Shown: positions 22,050 through 34,104, counted from the stretch's first letter. The stretch is 64,000 nucleotides of DNA from Saturnia japonica (GCA_033032175.1 CM065319.1:12683018-12747017); one strand, 5' to 3'. Program-made: numbers and translations. Notes: generated by a model not told the origin, from the sequence alone.

Positions 22050-22450
22050 AATCCGTTTTTGTAATTCTTGTATGTCTATCCGTCTGTTTGCTCCGGGTAA
22101 TCTCCGAAACGGTTGGACCGATTTTGACAGGACTTTTACTGGCAGATAGCTGATGTTATAAGGAGTAGCTTAGGCTACTTTTATTTTAAAAAGAGAATTA
22201 GGGTGATATTGGATCGCTTAAATGTAAACCATAAGAGATCAAATTAATGTACATAATTTTACATGTATACGTATAATATGCAATACCTGGGCAACCGAAC
22301 TGTGCTCGGTGTCTTATAAACAAAAATAGAAAAACACCTATCTAGGTAAACTTGGAATGTAAAACATTAACTAATTGCACATTTTCATCGAAATCGTTGG
22401 AGCCGTTTCCGAGAAACCAATTACACATATATATACAAGAATTGCTTACT
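22050..22450 (+). repeat. Unclassified interspersed repeat (family N, copy 1)
   Basis: Contains GGTAATCTCCGAAACGGTTG, ACCGATTTTGACAGGACTTT and GGCAGATAGCTGATGTTATA, phrases common in lepidopteran repeats. Its 3' part (CTCGGTGTCTTATAAAC ... GGTAAACTTGGAATGTAAAA ... GAGCCGTTTCCGAGAAACCA) recurs at 43.5-43.7 kb in reverse and, more diverged, at 25.6-25.8 kb. Confidence 0.6.
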
Positions 22451-22742
22451 TAATTTAGTAAGATTACTGCATAATTATTCAAATCAACGACTGCACGATT
22501 AAATCCTTAACATAAATTGTGTAAATATTCTTATGTATGTGGAAAGAATATTTTGAGATAACAAAATTAAATCTTGTTCGAGGGAATAGTTACGATTTAA
22601 GTAACTACTATAGGTAATTTTTTACGCAAATTACGATTCAATTTAAGTGTCGAATGTTTTACCTATTATAGATTGGCGGTGCGGTGGTCTCGTTGCAAAA
22701 TCGATATTAAACGTGAAGCATCAAGCCGATTCGCTACGGATC

Positions 22743-22798
22743 GACAGGTCGCGGTCGCGGTCGCGGTCGCGGCGCGGCGTTGCGTCCAGCGACCTGTC
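22743..22798. repeat. (GGTCGC)4 array within a 10-bp inverted repeat
   Basis: GACAGGTCGC at 22743-22752 is matched perfectly by GCGACCTGTC at 22789-22798. Between and overlapping lies GGTCGC repeated four times (22747-22770), followed by GGCGCGGCG. A strong GC hairpin could form in RNA or single-stranded DNA. Confidence 0.85.
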
Positions 22799-23431
22799 AT
22801 CTCCGCGGGAACGTTGACAAAAACTGCACCGGCTACGTGACGTCCTGTTCCCCTCTCGCCCCCCGAATACCGCGTCGTTGCCTCCTACTCATCCCAGCTC
22901 GACCGCTTTTTACCGCGCGACATTTGCCCGGAGTTCGATCCGTGTCATCCGACGTATTCCTTTTTTAAATTGCGCCGCGGTGCTTCTTTTATTTTTTAAT
23001 TTTATAAGGCTTCGGAGCGAACCATCGAGCGGTAAAAAGCGATAGCGTAAGCATAAAAAAGTCTATGAATAATTAAAGTGATATAGCTACTGACTGGATC
23101 ATGGGAACGGAATTAGTTATAGACGACCGCGACAGGTGGCGTTAGTGGTGGCGAGACGTTGCCTTCAACGACAGGTCAATTTGCGAGGCTCATTTTGTTC
23201 CGTTCGACACTGCCATTAGAGTTATCCGGGCAAATTTACTTCCATGCAAAATAAATTAAAAAACCTATTCCATTGCCACTCAAGTAAGATCAGGCATTTT
23301 AAAAGGTATTGGATTGAAAGGAGGCTGGAAAATAACCTACGCAACCTTCTGACGAGTTGGTTCGGGGGCATATTTACGTATAATGGGCTTTAGAAGTGGA
23401 AACGGTTCGGGACTCTAATGCCTGTGCCCCG

Positions 23432-23447
23432 GGGTCAAAAGTGACCC
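23432..23447. promoter_or_regulatory. Palindromic nuclear-receptor-like site (4-bp spacer)
   Basis: GGGTCA AAAG TGACCC: two perfect half-sites of the AGGTCA type facing each other. Insect nuclear receptors bind such half-sites, but the ecdysone receptor prefers a 1-bp spacer, so the binding partner is unknown. Confidence 0.3.
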
Positions 23448-23564
23448 GCGTCGAGGCCAAACGGAGTGGAAAGATATTTGAGAAAATTGTTTAATTGGGG
23501 GTCAAATTACGGGTTCGGAGAATGATCGCCGACCGGTTTTGTTTGTCCTGTTTTGTAGATACAA

Positions 23565-24770
23565 TGTTAAAAAATTTAATATGTCGTTTACTAAGATTTG
23601 AATTTTTAAATAGTATTTTTGACATAGTATTGGTATTTAATTTTATTTATATCTCGAAGGGATAAACATAATACATAGAACATACTTAGGTACATATTTT
23701 TCCATAGCGAAAATAATTTCAAATAATAATGGATTATTGGCATTCGTTCGTATAACGCAATAATCGACGTAACGTCACGATGAAGCTAATGTCCAACTAG
23801 TTGGTTACCATCCTCATGTTAAATATATTTCTTCAAATACCTATACCTACGCATGCCCCAGCCGCACTTGCCAGCACTCTTTTTAGGATTATCGTGTTAC
23901 AATTTGACTGCAATAGTCACTTATATATACTACATATAATATATAGATTACAAAATAAATTTAAAAATTATGTACTTATGTACGCAAGTAAGAAGATATA
24001 CTTGTTTAGTGTAACAAAACAAAAATAACTTTAATAATGTTATCCTGCGCTCTGAAAATATGGTGAAGTTAGCTATAAATTAAATGGAATTAAGAAAATT
24101 TCAGTAAAATGAATTCACATTATTATAATTAATAGCAAATTTCATCATTTCGTCACTTTCGTTACATGAGCGCGCGCAGTTTCCAATTTTATGCTCAACT
24201 AAACGCTTCAAAATAAGTATAATTTTGAAAAACGAAAATTGCAAGAGAGGAATTTACTCGAGGAGTGTGATTGTTACGACTTTACTTACGAAGACGCGAT
24301 TTTCCCGCCTCCAATCAACCGCCTCTGATCAATACTTTAAGAATAGTTATTGACCTCGGGGTCATAACGGTCTTAAAAATTATGTAGAATTTACTAAATA
24401 TAGGGAAGTAATAATTTGTATTTTTTAAGCGACTTAAATAGCGACGAAATAGTAGATGTATTTTAAAATTAAACAATTTTTTGTAGAAAATTTAATTAAA
24501 CTCATTTGTCACGTTTTAAATTATAAGTACCTCTTAGATTATGTTGCAAGGTCAACGAAAATTTACTTAAAACGAGCGTAAAAGTTACGTTTGTAAATTT
24601 CAGTTTTCGAGTGAAACTTTGAAATTTCAATGTCATTTATTTTGTTAGTTAAGTTAAACGTTGTACTAGAGACGATAACTTTAGTTCATGAGACAATAGA
24701 ATCAATAATTACATTGCAACTAACTAACAAAGAAACATAATCAACAGATCTGACAGTACAGGATGCTGGG
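23565..24770. other. AT-rich, no gene seen
   Basis: Apart from the half-site pair at 24351, nothing recognisable. A 75-codon ORF at 23801-24028 is AT-driven and not credible. Confidence 0.5.
24351..24364. promoter_or_regulatory. Everted nuclear-receptor-like half-sites
   Basis: TGACCTCGGGGTCA holds AGGTCA on the minus strand and GGGTCA on the plus strand, facing outward with a 2-bp spacer. Second such element within 1 kb of the one at 23.43 kb. Confidence 0.25.
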
Positions 24771-24789
24771 GCTATATTTACAAAGGCTG

Positions 24790-25060
24790 TATAGTTAACA
24801 GGTTAGAGATACACCGTATCGCCCGTGGCCATGAACCGAGGTTTAAATTGCAGCAGCCGTCGCGTCGACGAACAGGTTGCAAGGAGCAAAAAAGGTTAAA
24901 GTATGCTCCTACGGGGTCGGGGCGAGAGATGTGCTGGGGGGCAGCGGGGGCTAATGACAGGGGCAGCGCGGCGCCCGAGGCGGCTACTGCGCGCAAATTG
25001 ATGCTTCAGCCCCCTTTGGAACCTTTGCTCCCGGCTAGTGATGTGCAAGCTTGATAAATA
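24790..25060. other. GC-rich patch, possibly transcribed
   Basis: About 270 bp of about 57 percent GC, with the TAG-free minus-strand frame of about 86 codons containing AVAASGAALPLSLAPAAP. It could be a low-complexity coding exon of the minus-strand SAM gene. However, I see no convincing acceptor and donor in phase and recognise no protein family. Left as unassigned. Confidence 0.3.
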
Positions 25061-25084
25061 CCTACCTACTCACGGGAGAGGTAA

Positions 25085-25610
25085 GCTAATTTAAGGCGCT
25101 GTCTTATCGATATCGATTGTTAGTTACCTCTTTTAAATATCAGAATAAATATCGTTATTATCATACATTTAATATTATATTATATAGATTGGCAACTCAA
25201 AAGAGAAAGAGCATAGTATACGCTTGCAATATAACGAGATAGGGATATGAGACCATTTTCGTATATGCTATCAGCCTATATTAGCCAACGTAAATCGTTA
25301 TCAAAAGAAATCCCGCTTATTTTTGCAAAATTTAAAATTTTAAAATGTAATTGAATGTACTTAGAAAATAAATCTCTTATAATAAAGAAAATCAACAGAA
25401 TAATTAGTACATTGGTGTTTTCCGTTTTTGATCTCTTATTATTCAACCTATTGCCGATCCATTAATAACTTATTTCAAAAATTGTTATCACTGGTCTATA
25501 AGCCGTTATTAGTAGGTATTATAAGTTTTATGCATTTATGAGTGTAATTGAATTTACACGCTAAGGCGTTAGAGAACAACATTTTTCGATTTCCTGTTTA
25601 TTTATAAGTA
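25085..25610. other. AT-rich, no gene seen
   Basis: No ORF or repeat pair recognised. Confidence 0.45.
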
Positions 25611-25614
25611 TATA

Positions 25615-25790
25615 TTATTGTATATGTATAATACTTTGGTGACTACGCTTTGGTCGGTGTTTGAAGAAAAAAATTCCTACCAACGTAAACTTGGATAGAA
25701 AAATATTTTCTAAATATAAAATTTCATTCAATTATTTAGAGCCGCTTTCGAGAAACTATTTTAGTTTATATACCAATTTCAGATGCTATA
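25615..25790 (+). repeat. Interspersed repeat (family N, copy 2), diverged
   Basis: GTATATGTATAATAC, GGTCGGTGTTTGAAG, CCAACGTAAACTTGGATAGA and AGAGCCGCTTTCGAGAAACT follow the same order as the 3' part of the 22.3 kb copy. Confidence 0.55.
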
Positions 25791-25799
25791 TCACTTTAA

Positions 25800-27575
25800 T
25801 ATAATGGTGAAATCCTGTCAGATTTCCAAATAAATAATATGAAAACATTACAGAGAAATTTGTAGAAAGTGAATTAGTGCGAATAAGTACTTAATAACTT
25901 GCATTTAAGATAAGTAAGTAACAGTAAACAAATACACCAAATTGATTTCTATCGTAATTGTATCGCTATTAGGCACTTAACCATTTATCCGACAACGATT
26001 TAACTCATTATATTAAATTAAAAATTACAGTGTTCGAACATGAACACTGAACAGTATAATTCTAATATCATATATTAGACAAACGTAAATAAAAGTAGGA
26101 ACAATGCGTGCATGTGTAACAATTTCGCCATCTAATAATGGTGTATCGACGTCGATAATCGCAGAGATAGCATCTCTACGCAAAGTCAGCATTACATTTT
26201 AAAGATTGCTATTAACTTTAAAGGTATGTAGTGGCTTATATTTAGAGCTGACGATCCGTGGCCGTGCGTCCGTCCGTACGTAATTATAATCTGAATTCTG
26301 AGACCATCGCCATTTCTCAATATCTTTTTTTTATAATAAGAGAGGTAAGGGGTCATGGGACGGACGTTGGGCCTCTTGTCGACTGTTTTTTTATATCAAT
26401 TGTCGTTTTGCTTGACGGTAGCGGCGCTTTCTAAACTTTTACTTCGTAATGGAGTTCATTAAAATTTTTGTAGTAAGCAGTTGGGTACTTTATAGATTTT
26501 TTGTGTATGAAAAACTATATAGAACAAGTTTATTAACGAAAGGTACTTTTATTTATTTATTTTGTAGTAGTATATATATATATTATTTCTTATGCGATGT
26601 AAACTATATTCGATATGTACAGTTAAAAGTTATCACTTATCAGTAAATTTATTTTATACAAATAGGTAATATGAATATTTTACGAGTACATTCTCAGTGG
26701 ACTATTAACGATTAATGGTAGGTACGTAAATAGGTAAGTACATACAATATAAATTAGGTTCTAACAGAGTTCGATTTGGGTATAGAAATTTGGTTTCTGA
26801 GATTTATATGAATAAGTAGGTATTTGCGTTGTACAAAAATTTTAAATCACAAAAAAAGTTATTCAAATTTTTTAACTTGCGCAGCACTGTGCGTCTGCAC
26901 ACCACAAATATTTGTTGTTCTGAATGCGGCTGAAAATTTGGTAAACAATATAATAATGAATTACTTAACGCGCTTTAAGTATGCCTTAGATATTATGTTA
27001 ATTTGTTTTAGATTTATTTTATCACGTTTTGGATGTTTTAGTATTTGTTTCATTTTTTTTGCTCTTTGTTCAGTTAAGTATATTCATCTGAAAGTTAATC
27101 AAGCATCTACGCAATGTACGTTACGTTACGTTATGTAGGTATATTACTTCACTGGTAGAAAAATAGCTATTTATGTCTTTTTTATTAAAGTCGATTCTTT
27201 CGGTAGCCATTATAGGTAACCGACAAATATTATACAGTAAATTAATATAAAACTTTTGGTTGTTTACAATAGTGACACAGTTTTTATATATCTAAGTATT
27301 TATTAATATAATTATAGTATATACCTAATAAATTAAATACTCAGAGAAGAAAAGTTAAGATAAAAAAATCTTTATATAATAATTAATATTTTTATATTAT
27401 GTAAGTCTCAGTTTTACATTACAATAATTTAAAAGCGACATGAAATATTTTATAGGTTAACTTAAGTTGGTAATGTCTCCATCAAACTATGTAGTCACGG
27501 TCAACAAAAACATTGATCGTAGCCGCTTCTATTTTATTGTTTGAAAGCTTATCATCGCAACCATCCGTGCACGGA
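25800..27575. other. AT-rich stretch, no gene seen
   Basis: Long open frames here (for example 26824-27138) are made by low GC and lack splice or protein support. A short GC-rich phrase with CCGTCCGTACGT lies near 26250-26290. Confidence 0.45.
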
Positions 27576-27579
27576 CGCA

Positions 27580-27870
27580 AAAAGCTCCTAAGTAATAATT
27601 GGAAAATAGTCTAACGTTCGACTGTGGGTGTGGCGTTTATTTGTAGCAACGGCAAGGGATAAACAGACGTGAAAACCACGAGAGCGAATGTGACAGTGAA
27701 TGGAACACACGCAGGTGGGCGGGGACATCCGAGTGTCGACGAACGCTCCCGAAAGTGATCGAATAGAATCCGCCCAGCTGGGTAATGTTCGCGCGTTGTT
27801 CGAATCTTGAATTGACTTCACTCTCGCCTATTGTTTGCAGCGCTCGTAGAGCATATATCAAGAGATTAAA
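27580..27870. promoter_or_regulatory. GC-balanced patch, possible regulatory element
   Basis: Nearly 50 percent GC within AT-rich flanks, with several CACG/CGTG and TCGCGCG words. Two overlapping minus-strand ORFs of about 75 codons show no recognisable domain. May be an enhancer, or a non-coding exon. Confidence 0.25.
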
Positions 27871-28369
27871 TACAAGCTGCTTTTAGAAATAAAACGACGC
27901 TGTATTTGAAACATGCTACTGTTGTAGATTTAATGTACATACATCAATAACATATACTTACTAAATTCATTAAATCCCAAATGTAAGTTACAATACTTTT
28001 TATTATTAAATCGTGACATCATAGATGATATGCGTAACGATGAAAAGAAAAACATCACGATTTAAAAAAAGATTGAGTCGAATTTAAAACAATTTTTTTA
28101 ATATAAACTAGTATTTAAACTAGATCTTATTTGAAATAATATAATGAAAATATGTTCGAAAATAGTAATATTATAAGTAAAGAAAGATTGTGCGTTTACG
28201 AGACGACCGACGAATTGTCAAGTTGAAGTTGGTTGTAAGAAACCAAGCAAACACTATTTGATATACTCTGTTATGCTATGGATGTATTATGATTTTTTGT
28301 CTTCACCATTAGTACAGGTTCATTGTAATTCAAGAGAGGAAAAGTACAGAGATATCTCTTTGCAGATTT

Positions 28370-28635
28370 CTCTCTACTTGGGGCAGCCCGACGGGTAAAA
28401 CACATCCACCCTACAGAAGATCACAACGAGATATCATTGTGCTATGTTTCTGCGGTGAGTACCGCATAGTACCTACTGCGGAGGGCTTTCAAAACTCCTC
28501 GGGCGGGGTGTTCAAGGTTGGCAACGTGCTACTGATGCCTCTTGTGTTACGTGTATCTATAGTTCGTAGGCTACGGTAGCCGCTACCACCAGTTGTGCCG
28601 TAAGCTTGCTTGCCATATTAGTTGTATTAAAAAAA
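28370..28635 (+). repeat. 3' tail of a CR1/jockey-group retrotransposon
   Basis: Runs through AGGTTGGCAACGTGCTACTG, GTAGGCTACGGTAGCCGCTA and GCTTGCTTGCCATATTAG to an A-run at 28628-28635. It shares the pattern GGCAACGC..TG..GGCTACGG..ACC with the tail at 51.7 kb (reverse). I know this as one of the most frequent lepidopteran non-LTR tails. Confidence 0.65.
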
Positions 28636-28872
28636 ATCGAATTCATATCCATCGATATGCCGTGAGCCATAGGTAGGAGGTACTACACGTTTTACAATTT
28701 TAGAAATCAATATTATTGGTATTATGTTTATTTACAATCATAATTCATAATATAAAATTGTATTAAATGTAATTTTACTCTTCGTTTCTGCAAAAGATAT
28801 AATGCTTGTGTAGGTAATGTTAATAAAAGGGTAAATTATTGCCAATTGGACTATAAATGTATTCTTCCATCA

Positions 28873-29147
28873 AGGAATGATATTTAGTAGTAACATGTAC
28901 GGACATCGCCTCGATCGATGTGTGTTCGAATCCTTGTAATGAGCCTTCGGTAAGCTTTCAGTGAAAGAAAACATCGTGATGAAACCACAGCATGGTGGTA
29001 GGGCTTTTTCTAATGTCCAGCAGGTTAGCTACCACCTTATAAACACCTATAGGTGTCTTACGGTAGCTGCACTTGAAAGCCAGTCTTCCACTTAAGATCA
29101 GGTGAGATTGTGGCCATAGCGTTATATCTATAACTATATAAAAAAAT
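28873..29147 (+). repeat. tRNA-derived SINE (family A, copy 3)
   Basis: TTTAGTAGTAACATGT (A-box region), GTGTTCGAATCCTTG (B-box), then CTTTCAGTGAAAGAAAACAT, CGTGATGAAACCACAG, and tail ATCAGGTGAGATTGTGGCC ending in an A-run. This is the best-preserved family A copy in its 3' half. Confidence 0.85.
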
Positions 29148-29149
29148 TC

Positions 29150-30480
29150 TAAAGTCTATTAGTGAGCTAACAACACGAGCACGGTAATGATTATATTTAT
29201 ATACCAACTATGTATTTAGAGTAAATGTCATAGATTAATGAGTGGTTTCTGCTGGTGTTTCTACTAGATACCGCGCTTCCTACAAAAAATAGCTCCTAAA
29301 ATACGGCAACTTAATCCCTTAGTGTATAGTGACTATTTGGAATGAAGCTTGTCAACTAGATAGTATTGTCGGTATAATACTCAATCGAGTATGCCAATTC
29401 GGCATAGTTTTCATTACCGTATATTTATTATCTATCTGAGGTATCTAGTTGATGCAGTGAGAAATATATTCGTTTTTATAGTTGCTAGTTTACTGACGAT
29501 TTGTCACATCTCATAAAATAATTGTAAATTTCTTTAAAACTTATAAAGTATTTACAGTGTAGGCATGTCTACTGTGTTTCTTCATAGTTTATTAGTGTTA
29601 GTGTTTGTCTCTTCTATTTAAGAGGGATAATTAGATAAGATGTTTTAAGTATTTTGATTATTTTGGAATATTGTTAATATTTTTTTATGCAGTCCTACTA
29701 AGGTATGAAAAAAAGGGTCTAGACGATTGCAATGCATCTGATGTTTTTATTCTGAGTTAAAGTAATAAAGGACCATTACTTAAATTACACATTCTTTAAT
29801 TACGCGTCACGTTAAAGCACTCTGGTCGGCAAACAGTTTAAATTTATTTTATTATGTGGTATGCAAAATATTAATTCAGTATATTACTATTTTTAGTAAA
29901 TCCATATAATACTCTATGACTACTTTACGACTCAATCATTCAATATAACACAGAAGATAAGCTTGATCTTACCTATTATTAGCCATCATATCTCATAAGT
30001 CAAGTGGTTACATTTCATTTCCATTCTTATTCATTGATGATCCGGTGTGCAGTTGTGAAAGTTTCGATTTTTCATGTTTTTATAATTTCATGTTACGTCC
30101 GTCGTATTGTAAATTCGAACAAATGATCTATAGTGTAAACTTTCCAAACGTGAATCGATATTTCGATTAAATCGTAACATTTAACAATCGGGTAAATAGT
30201 TCCCGGTATCTGTAAACGCGGTATTCTGGTGAAACAATCTACTTGTATCATCGACCAGCTAGATATTATCGGCTCGTGCCACTTGTAAACCTATAGTGCT
30301 GTATGTGTTCATTAATTATTTATATCGATAGATTAAAAGCATTAGAATTAATCATCTAGTTATTTCGTTCACGGTTTATTATTTTAAATATGCTTTTATA
30401 AAGATAGTTTTACCAGTGATACATTTTTAATTTCATGATGCTTTCATAATAAATTTGGAAACATTCAAACTATTTATTAA
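29150..30480. other. AT-rich, no gene seen
   Basis: No credible ORF or repeat pair. A short region near 30020-30250 is less AT-rich. Confidence 0.45.
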
Positions 30481-30481
30481 A

Positions 30482-30757
30482 ACACTAATTGACCCACGCA
30501 ACTTCGTCTGCGTCAATTGAAGGAAACTCTCAAAAGGAATAAATTTTCCCCGTTTTTGCAACATTTTTTATTGATACTGAGAGAAGCATCAATAAAAAAT
30601 GCCTATAGCCATAAACCTAAAGCCATAAAATCTATAGCCATCATCGATAAATGGGCTATCCGACAATAAAATTATTTAACCATTCCAACCAGTAATTCCT
30701 GTGATTAGCGCGTTCAAACAAACTCTTCAGCTTTATAATATTAGTATAGATTTATTT
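30482..30757 (-). mobile_element. Non-autonomous Helitron-like element (copy 1)
   Basis: On the minus strand it starts TCTATACTAATATTATAAA (30738-30756), then GTTTGAACGCGCTAATCACA, GGAATTACTGGTTGG, GGATAGCCCATTTATCGATG and AAAACGGGGAAAATTT. It ends GACGAAGTTGCGTGGGTCAA. A plus-strand relative lies at 46.2-46.5 kb. The TC start, the GC-rich end of the CGCGGG type, and the lack of inverted ends fit the lepidopteran Helitron group; the label is from memory. Two near-identical TATAGCCATAAA repeats lie inside. Confidence 0.55.
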
Positions 30758-30759
30758 TT

Positions 30760-31500
30760 AGTCTGTTAACTTCTTCTTCTTTATGGACTGAACGATAAAT
30801 GTTGTAAGTCCACAAAAGTATAATGGTTGTAAGATTTGTATCCAGACCAAGCTAATAATCGACATACAAAAATACCCAACGTTACATACCTACACGGCAA
30901 ATTAGTTATAAAAAAATTATAAGTTTTATTTTGTTTAAATAAATTGCCACAAAACATGTAAAAATGAAAAGCTTATTAAACAAATGTAGCTTGTTTTGTT
31001 ATATGTGGTAATTAGTCATTTCCTTCTAATTAAAACTTTCGTACGAACAACACAGTATTTTTTAAACTAATAATTTCGTTTTTTTTTTCAAGTAGTTCGT
31101 AATTGGCTGATTGTACAAATCAATTTGTTCGTTTATATTATACCTACTGGGACAATTAATGAAATATTCTAATAACTTTAAAATAAACACGTTTTCAATA
31201 AATCCTCTTCCGTTGTGCTGTCAATTGAATATGGTTCTTTAACATAATACACTATTTGCTTTTTACACAAATGTTCTGTTAGTAACTTATTATAATATTT
31301 AGAAATGATAATTGATAAATCGATGTTTCTATGTATGATGATGGAACGGTAGAATAATGGTTGAAATAAGATTAAATCTATACAAATTAACAAGTTACCT
31401 AGTAACATAAATTTATATCTAGGTAGCACATAATTGCAGTTATTTTCACTAAGGTTTAGTATAATATTTCCTATAATAAATGGGTAGGACGTGTTTCGAT
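30760..31500. other. AT-rich, no gene seen
   Basis: The 83-codon minus ORF at 31178-31429 is rich in Ile/Tyr/Leu as expected of random AT-rich sequence. Not called. Confidence 0.45.
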
Positions 31501-31529
31501 ATAATATAATAAATGATCGACACGGGCAC

Positions 31530-31660
31530 GTCTCTAAGGCTGCACGAGTAGCGGTCGCGTGCCGCGGCGCGCCCTCTCGCTGTGAACTGAAGAAAGTACG
31601 CCTGCGCCTGCGCCTGCGCCGCTCACGGACACTCCGACATTACGCTGACTAGACGGACGA
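31530..31660. promoter_or_regulatory. CpG-rich patch with (CCTGCG)3
   Basis: GTGCCGCGGCGCGCCCTC, then CCTGCG repeated three times at 31601-31618. Strong local GC peak in a 30 percent GC region, with CTATAAAG|GTAAGC (a donor-like site) about 190 bp downstream at 31808. Could be a promoter plus non-coding first exon. Confidence 0.3.
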
Positions 31661-32393
31661 TTATTATCAATGCTTTAACGTTTAATGATAGTTCTTATTA
31701 AGGAAATGTTTGGATTTTTATACACAGTTTGTTAAACCCGCCTCGTTGTTTGAAATAATATTTACTTTCCATTCGCTTACGGTACGTATACTATAAAATC
31801 ACTATAAAGGTAAGCAACGCTAAACTTGAGTTTGTGATATATTTCTATTGGAGTTATCGTTTAGGATTTCTATCCCAGAGTGAATTAATTGTAGCAGACA
31901 TATGAATAATTTTTGTCTCTTATTTTTCTTTAAGTAAATTTACATGTAAGTACATAATATTAATGGTTACAGTTACTAAGCTACACAACTCTAAGTCATT
32001 TTATACAAGTTACAAATTGCCGTAACTGTTATCCCTTCTCGGTACACTTAAGGTGTCGGTAATAATAGTAATAATAATCTCGATTACCGCCATCTAATTT
32101 TAAACCAAATTCTGTTTCGAGAACAGAACCTTTGACCTTTTCGTACTGAAAAACTAAACAAGTCCGAAGACAGTTCCCGTGGGATCTACGTATAATTATA
32201 TGGGAAGAACACCTAGTTAAGTGATTATTTGTATACTATCTAAGAGCGGAGGTTTTGAAGCGTTTTAGTTGTAAGAGGTCCAACGCTGGGCTTGTAAATA
32301 CGTTCCGGGTCTGTATGGAACGCGTGTTGGTGATCGGTTGCGAAAGCCGCGATCCGATATTCGCATTAGCGGCTCTCTATAAATTACAATGAG

Positions 32394-32440
32394 AGTGCCG
32401 GTGCCCTTCCGGGAAGCTTACCGTCGCTGGCCGGCACTAA
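32394..32440. other. Inverted repeat with a STAT-like site
   Basis: AGTGCCGG and CCGGCACT form perfect 8-bp arms. Inside lies TTCCGGGAA, a perfect TTC-N3-GAA palindrome of the STAT type. The block 32270-32450 is GC-balanced against AT-rich flanks. Confidence 0.3.
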
Positions 32441-32459
32441 ACAACCTATGTAGTACATT

Positions 32460-33825
32460 CTCAACCTAGATCAGTTGTGTATTGAGCTAAAGTCATAATA
32501 AAGTTAATCAGCACAGGCTTTACTAAATCAAAATAATTTAAAGTGTGAACCATTTCTTTGTTTAACACACATACCTAGTTTTTTGGTATTTTATGTGATA
32601 TCGGAAAAGGTTATGATCGAAAAGAAAGTATCCATTTATAGAGGGGAATGATAGTTTTGTACAAAAATCATAAAGAAAATGTAGAATATATATTCACCTT
32701 AATGGTGGTGGTTTTGTTAAAACGTTTTTTCTACATTATTTAATCATTTCTTTTATTATCGCAATCACAAAAATCTAGAATCTCCTCGGTTTGCACACAT
32801 TAGAAAAACATAGTTTTTAATCTTTTTTAAGGTCAGGTTTTAGTAACCAGTTTAAAGGTATGTAGGAAACTAAAGGTATTTCCAATGATGTATCTTCTTT
32901 ACAATTATAATTTTTGAAGTTCTATATCAATACCTCTTTCATTAAAATTAAACAATATTTCGGCTAAAATCCGAATGTGCTTGAAGTAAACGATTACAAG
33001 AAATAATTTTTCGAAAAACTTCTAAAATATGTACAATTAAAAATTATTAATTTAATAAAATACTAAATTAGATTAAGACACTTTCATTATTTACAAAGAA
33101 ATTTGTTTTTGCAGATAATGCCCTCTTAATATTTCCTGGTAAATTTTCCGTATTTTTGGTCAGTCGTTAGAAATATTATTAATAATAATTATCTGAAATT
33201 TGTGATATAATATCTAATATTATATTCAAGAAATATATATAAAATTAATGACAAATACCGTATACATTATGTATTACCAACCACCAATCTGTTAAATATC
33301 ATGAAAACTGGTTCAGTCGTTTAGATATGAACATGTTACAATCGAGTAATTATTTGTTGTGATAATACTACAGAATAATGATTAGTTTTCGTTAATGAAT
33401 AACAATCCCATCCCTTTCCATAGCAGGTCGGTGTAGTTATTAGCAGTATGGGACGACTTTCAAGCGGTAACTAGTTTGGAAGCAGAATTCATGCTCCGTA
33501 TACGGAGGGTGCCTACACGCCACGGACACACCGAGTCGCGGGTGACCATAATATTACCCATTGCTAGGGATTAAACCCTATCCAACTCATTGTCAGAGTT
33601 GTCATTACTAATTTAATGTACGATCCGTTGAAAGTATGTCCGTCATACCAGGGTTTCTATAATTAAAATTGGTAAGCTCCAAAGATTTTTTTTCGTCAGT
33701 TGAAAATAAATACTGTTACACGTTATAAAGAAAAATAAAAAGGTATCATCATCTACTGTGCACTTTTATCAACGGAATTGAGTTTTGCAAATATCCCTGT
33801 TAAGTAGAAAATTACTGGATTAGCT
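32460..33825. other. AT-rich, no gene seen
   Basis: One less AT-rich patch at 33470-33560 (CTCCGTATACGGAG palindrome near 33491). Nothing else recognised. Confidence 0.45.
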
Positions 33826-33828
33826 TCT

Positions 33829-34035
33829 TTTTAACCAGCGACCCAAAAAGAGTGACGTTATAAGTTTAACATGTGTGTCTGAGTATATGTGTATCTGTGT
33901 ATAAAACGTGTGTGTGTAAATGGCTGAGCCGATTTTGATCTAGTTTTTTTTGTTTGAAAGATGATTTGACCGAGAGTATTCTTAGCTATAATTTAAAAAA
34001 AATCTACTCTGCCGTTTGAAGATTATCAGTTCTTT
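33829..34035 (+). repeat. Unclassified interspersed repeat
   Basis: AACCAGCGACCCAAAAAGAG, TGTGTCTGAGTATATGTGTA, GGCTGAGCCGATTTTGATCT and CCGTTTGAAGATTATCAG. I recognise this series from common lepidopteran intergenic repeats; class unknown. Confidence 0.45.
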
Positions 34036-34104
34036 TCTAGTTGATGAATAGATGTGAGCATCATCTACGGGCCTGATTGAGTCAAGATTTGGTATTCTGT
34101 TACT

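Larger units (their letters stand above)
22660..23560. promoter_or_regulatory. GC/CpG-rich non-coding block
   Basis: About 900 bp with clearly higher GC and CpG than the surrounding 30 percent GC sequence, and stops in all frames over its length. It holds a hexamer array inside a hairpin (22743-22798), a TACGTGACGTC CRE-like site near 22835, and a GGGTCA-AAAG-TGACCC palindrome at 23432-23447. It lies 1.3-2.2 kb upstream of the SAM exon in that gene's direction. Likely regulatory or a non-coding first exon; not a coding exon that I can read. Confidence 0.4.

Noticed and set aside
22743..22798. Rho-independent terminator or microRNA hairpin
   Set aside because: Eukaryotic context rules out the first; the stem is only 10 bp with a repetitive loop, too short for a microRNA precursor.
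24778..24996. Ala/Pro-rich minus-strand frame as an exon of the SAM gene
   Set aside because: No in-phase acceptor and donor pair is convincing, and no SAM N-terminal half (tryptophan-valine-aspartate start) is present. Kept only as a GC-rich patch.
26824..27138. 104-codon frame
   Set aside because: Composition (Phe/Ile/Leu/Tyr) is what random 25 percent GC sequence gives; no recognisable motif.
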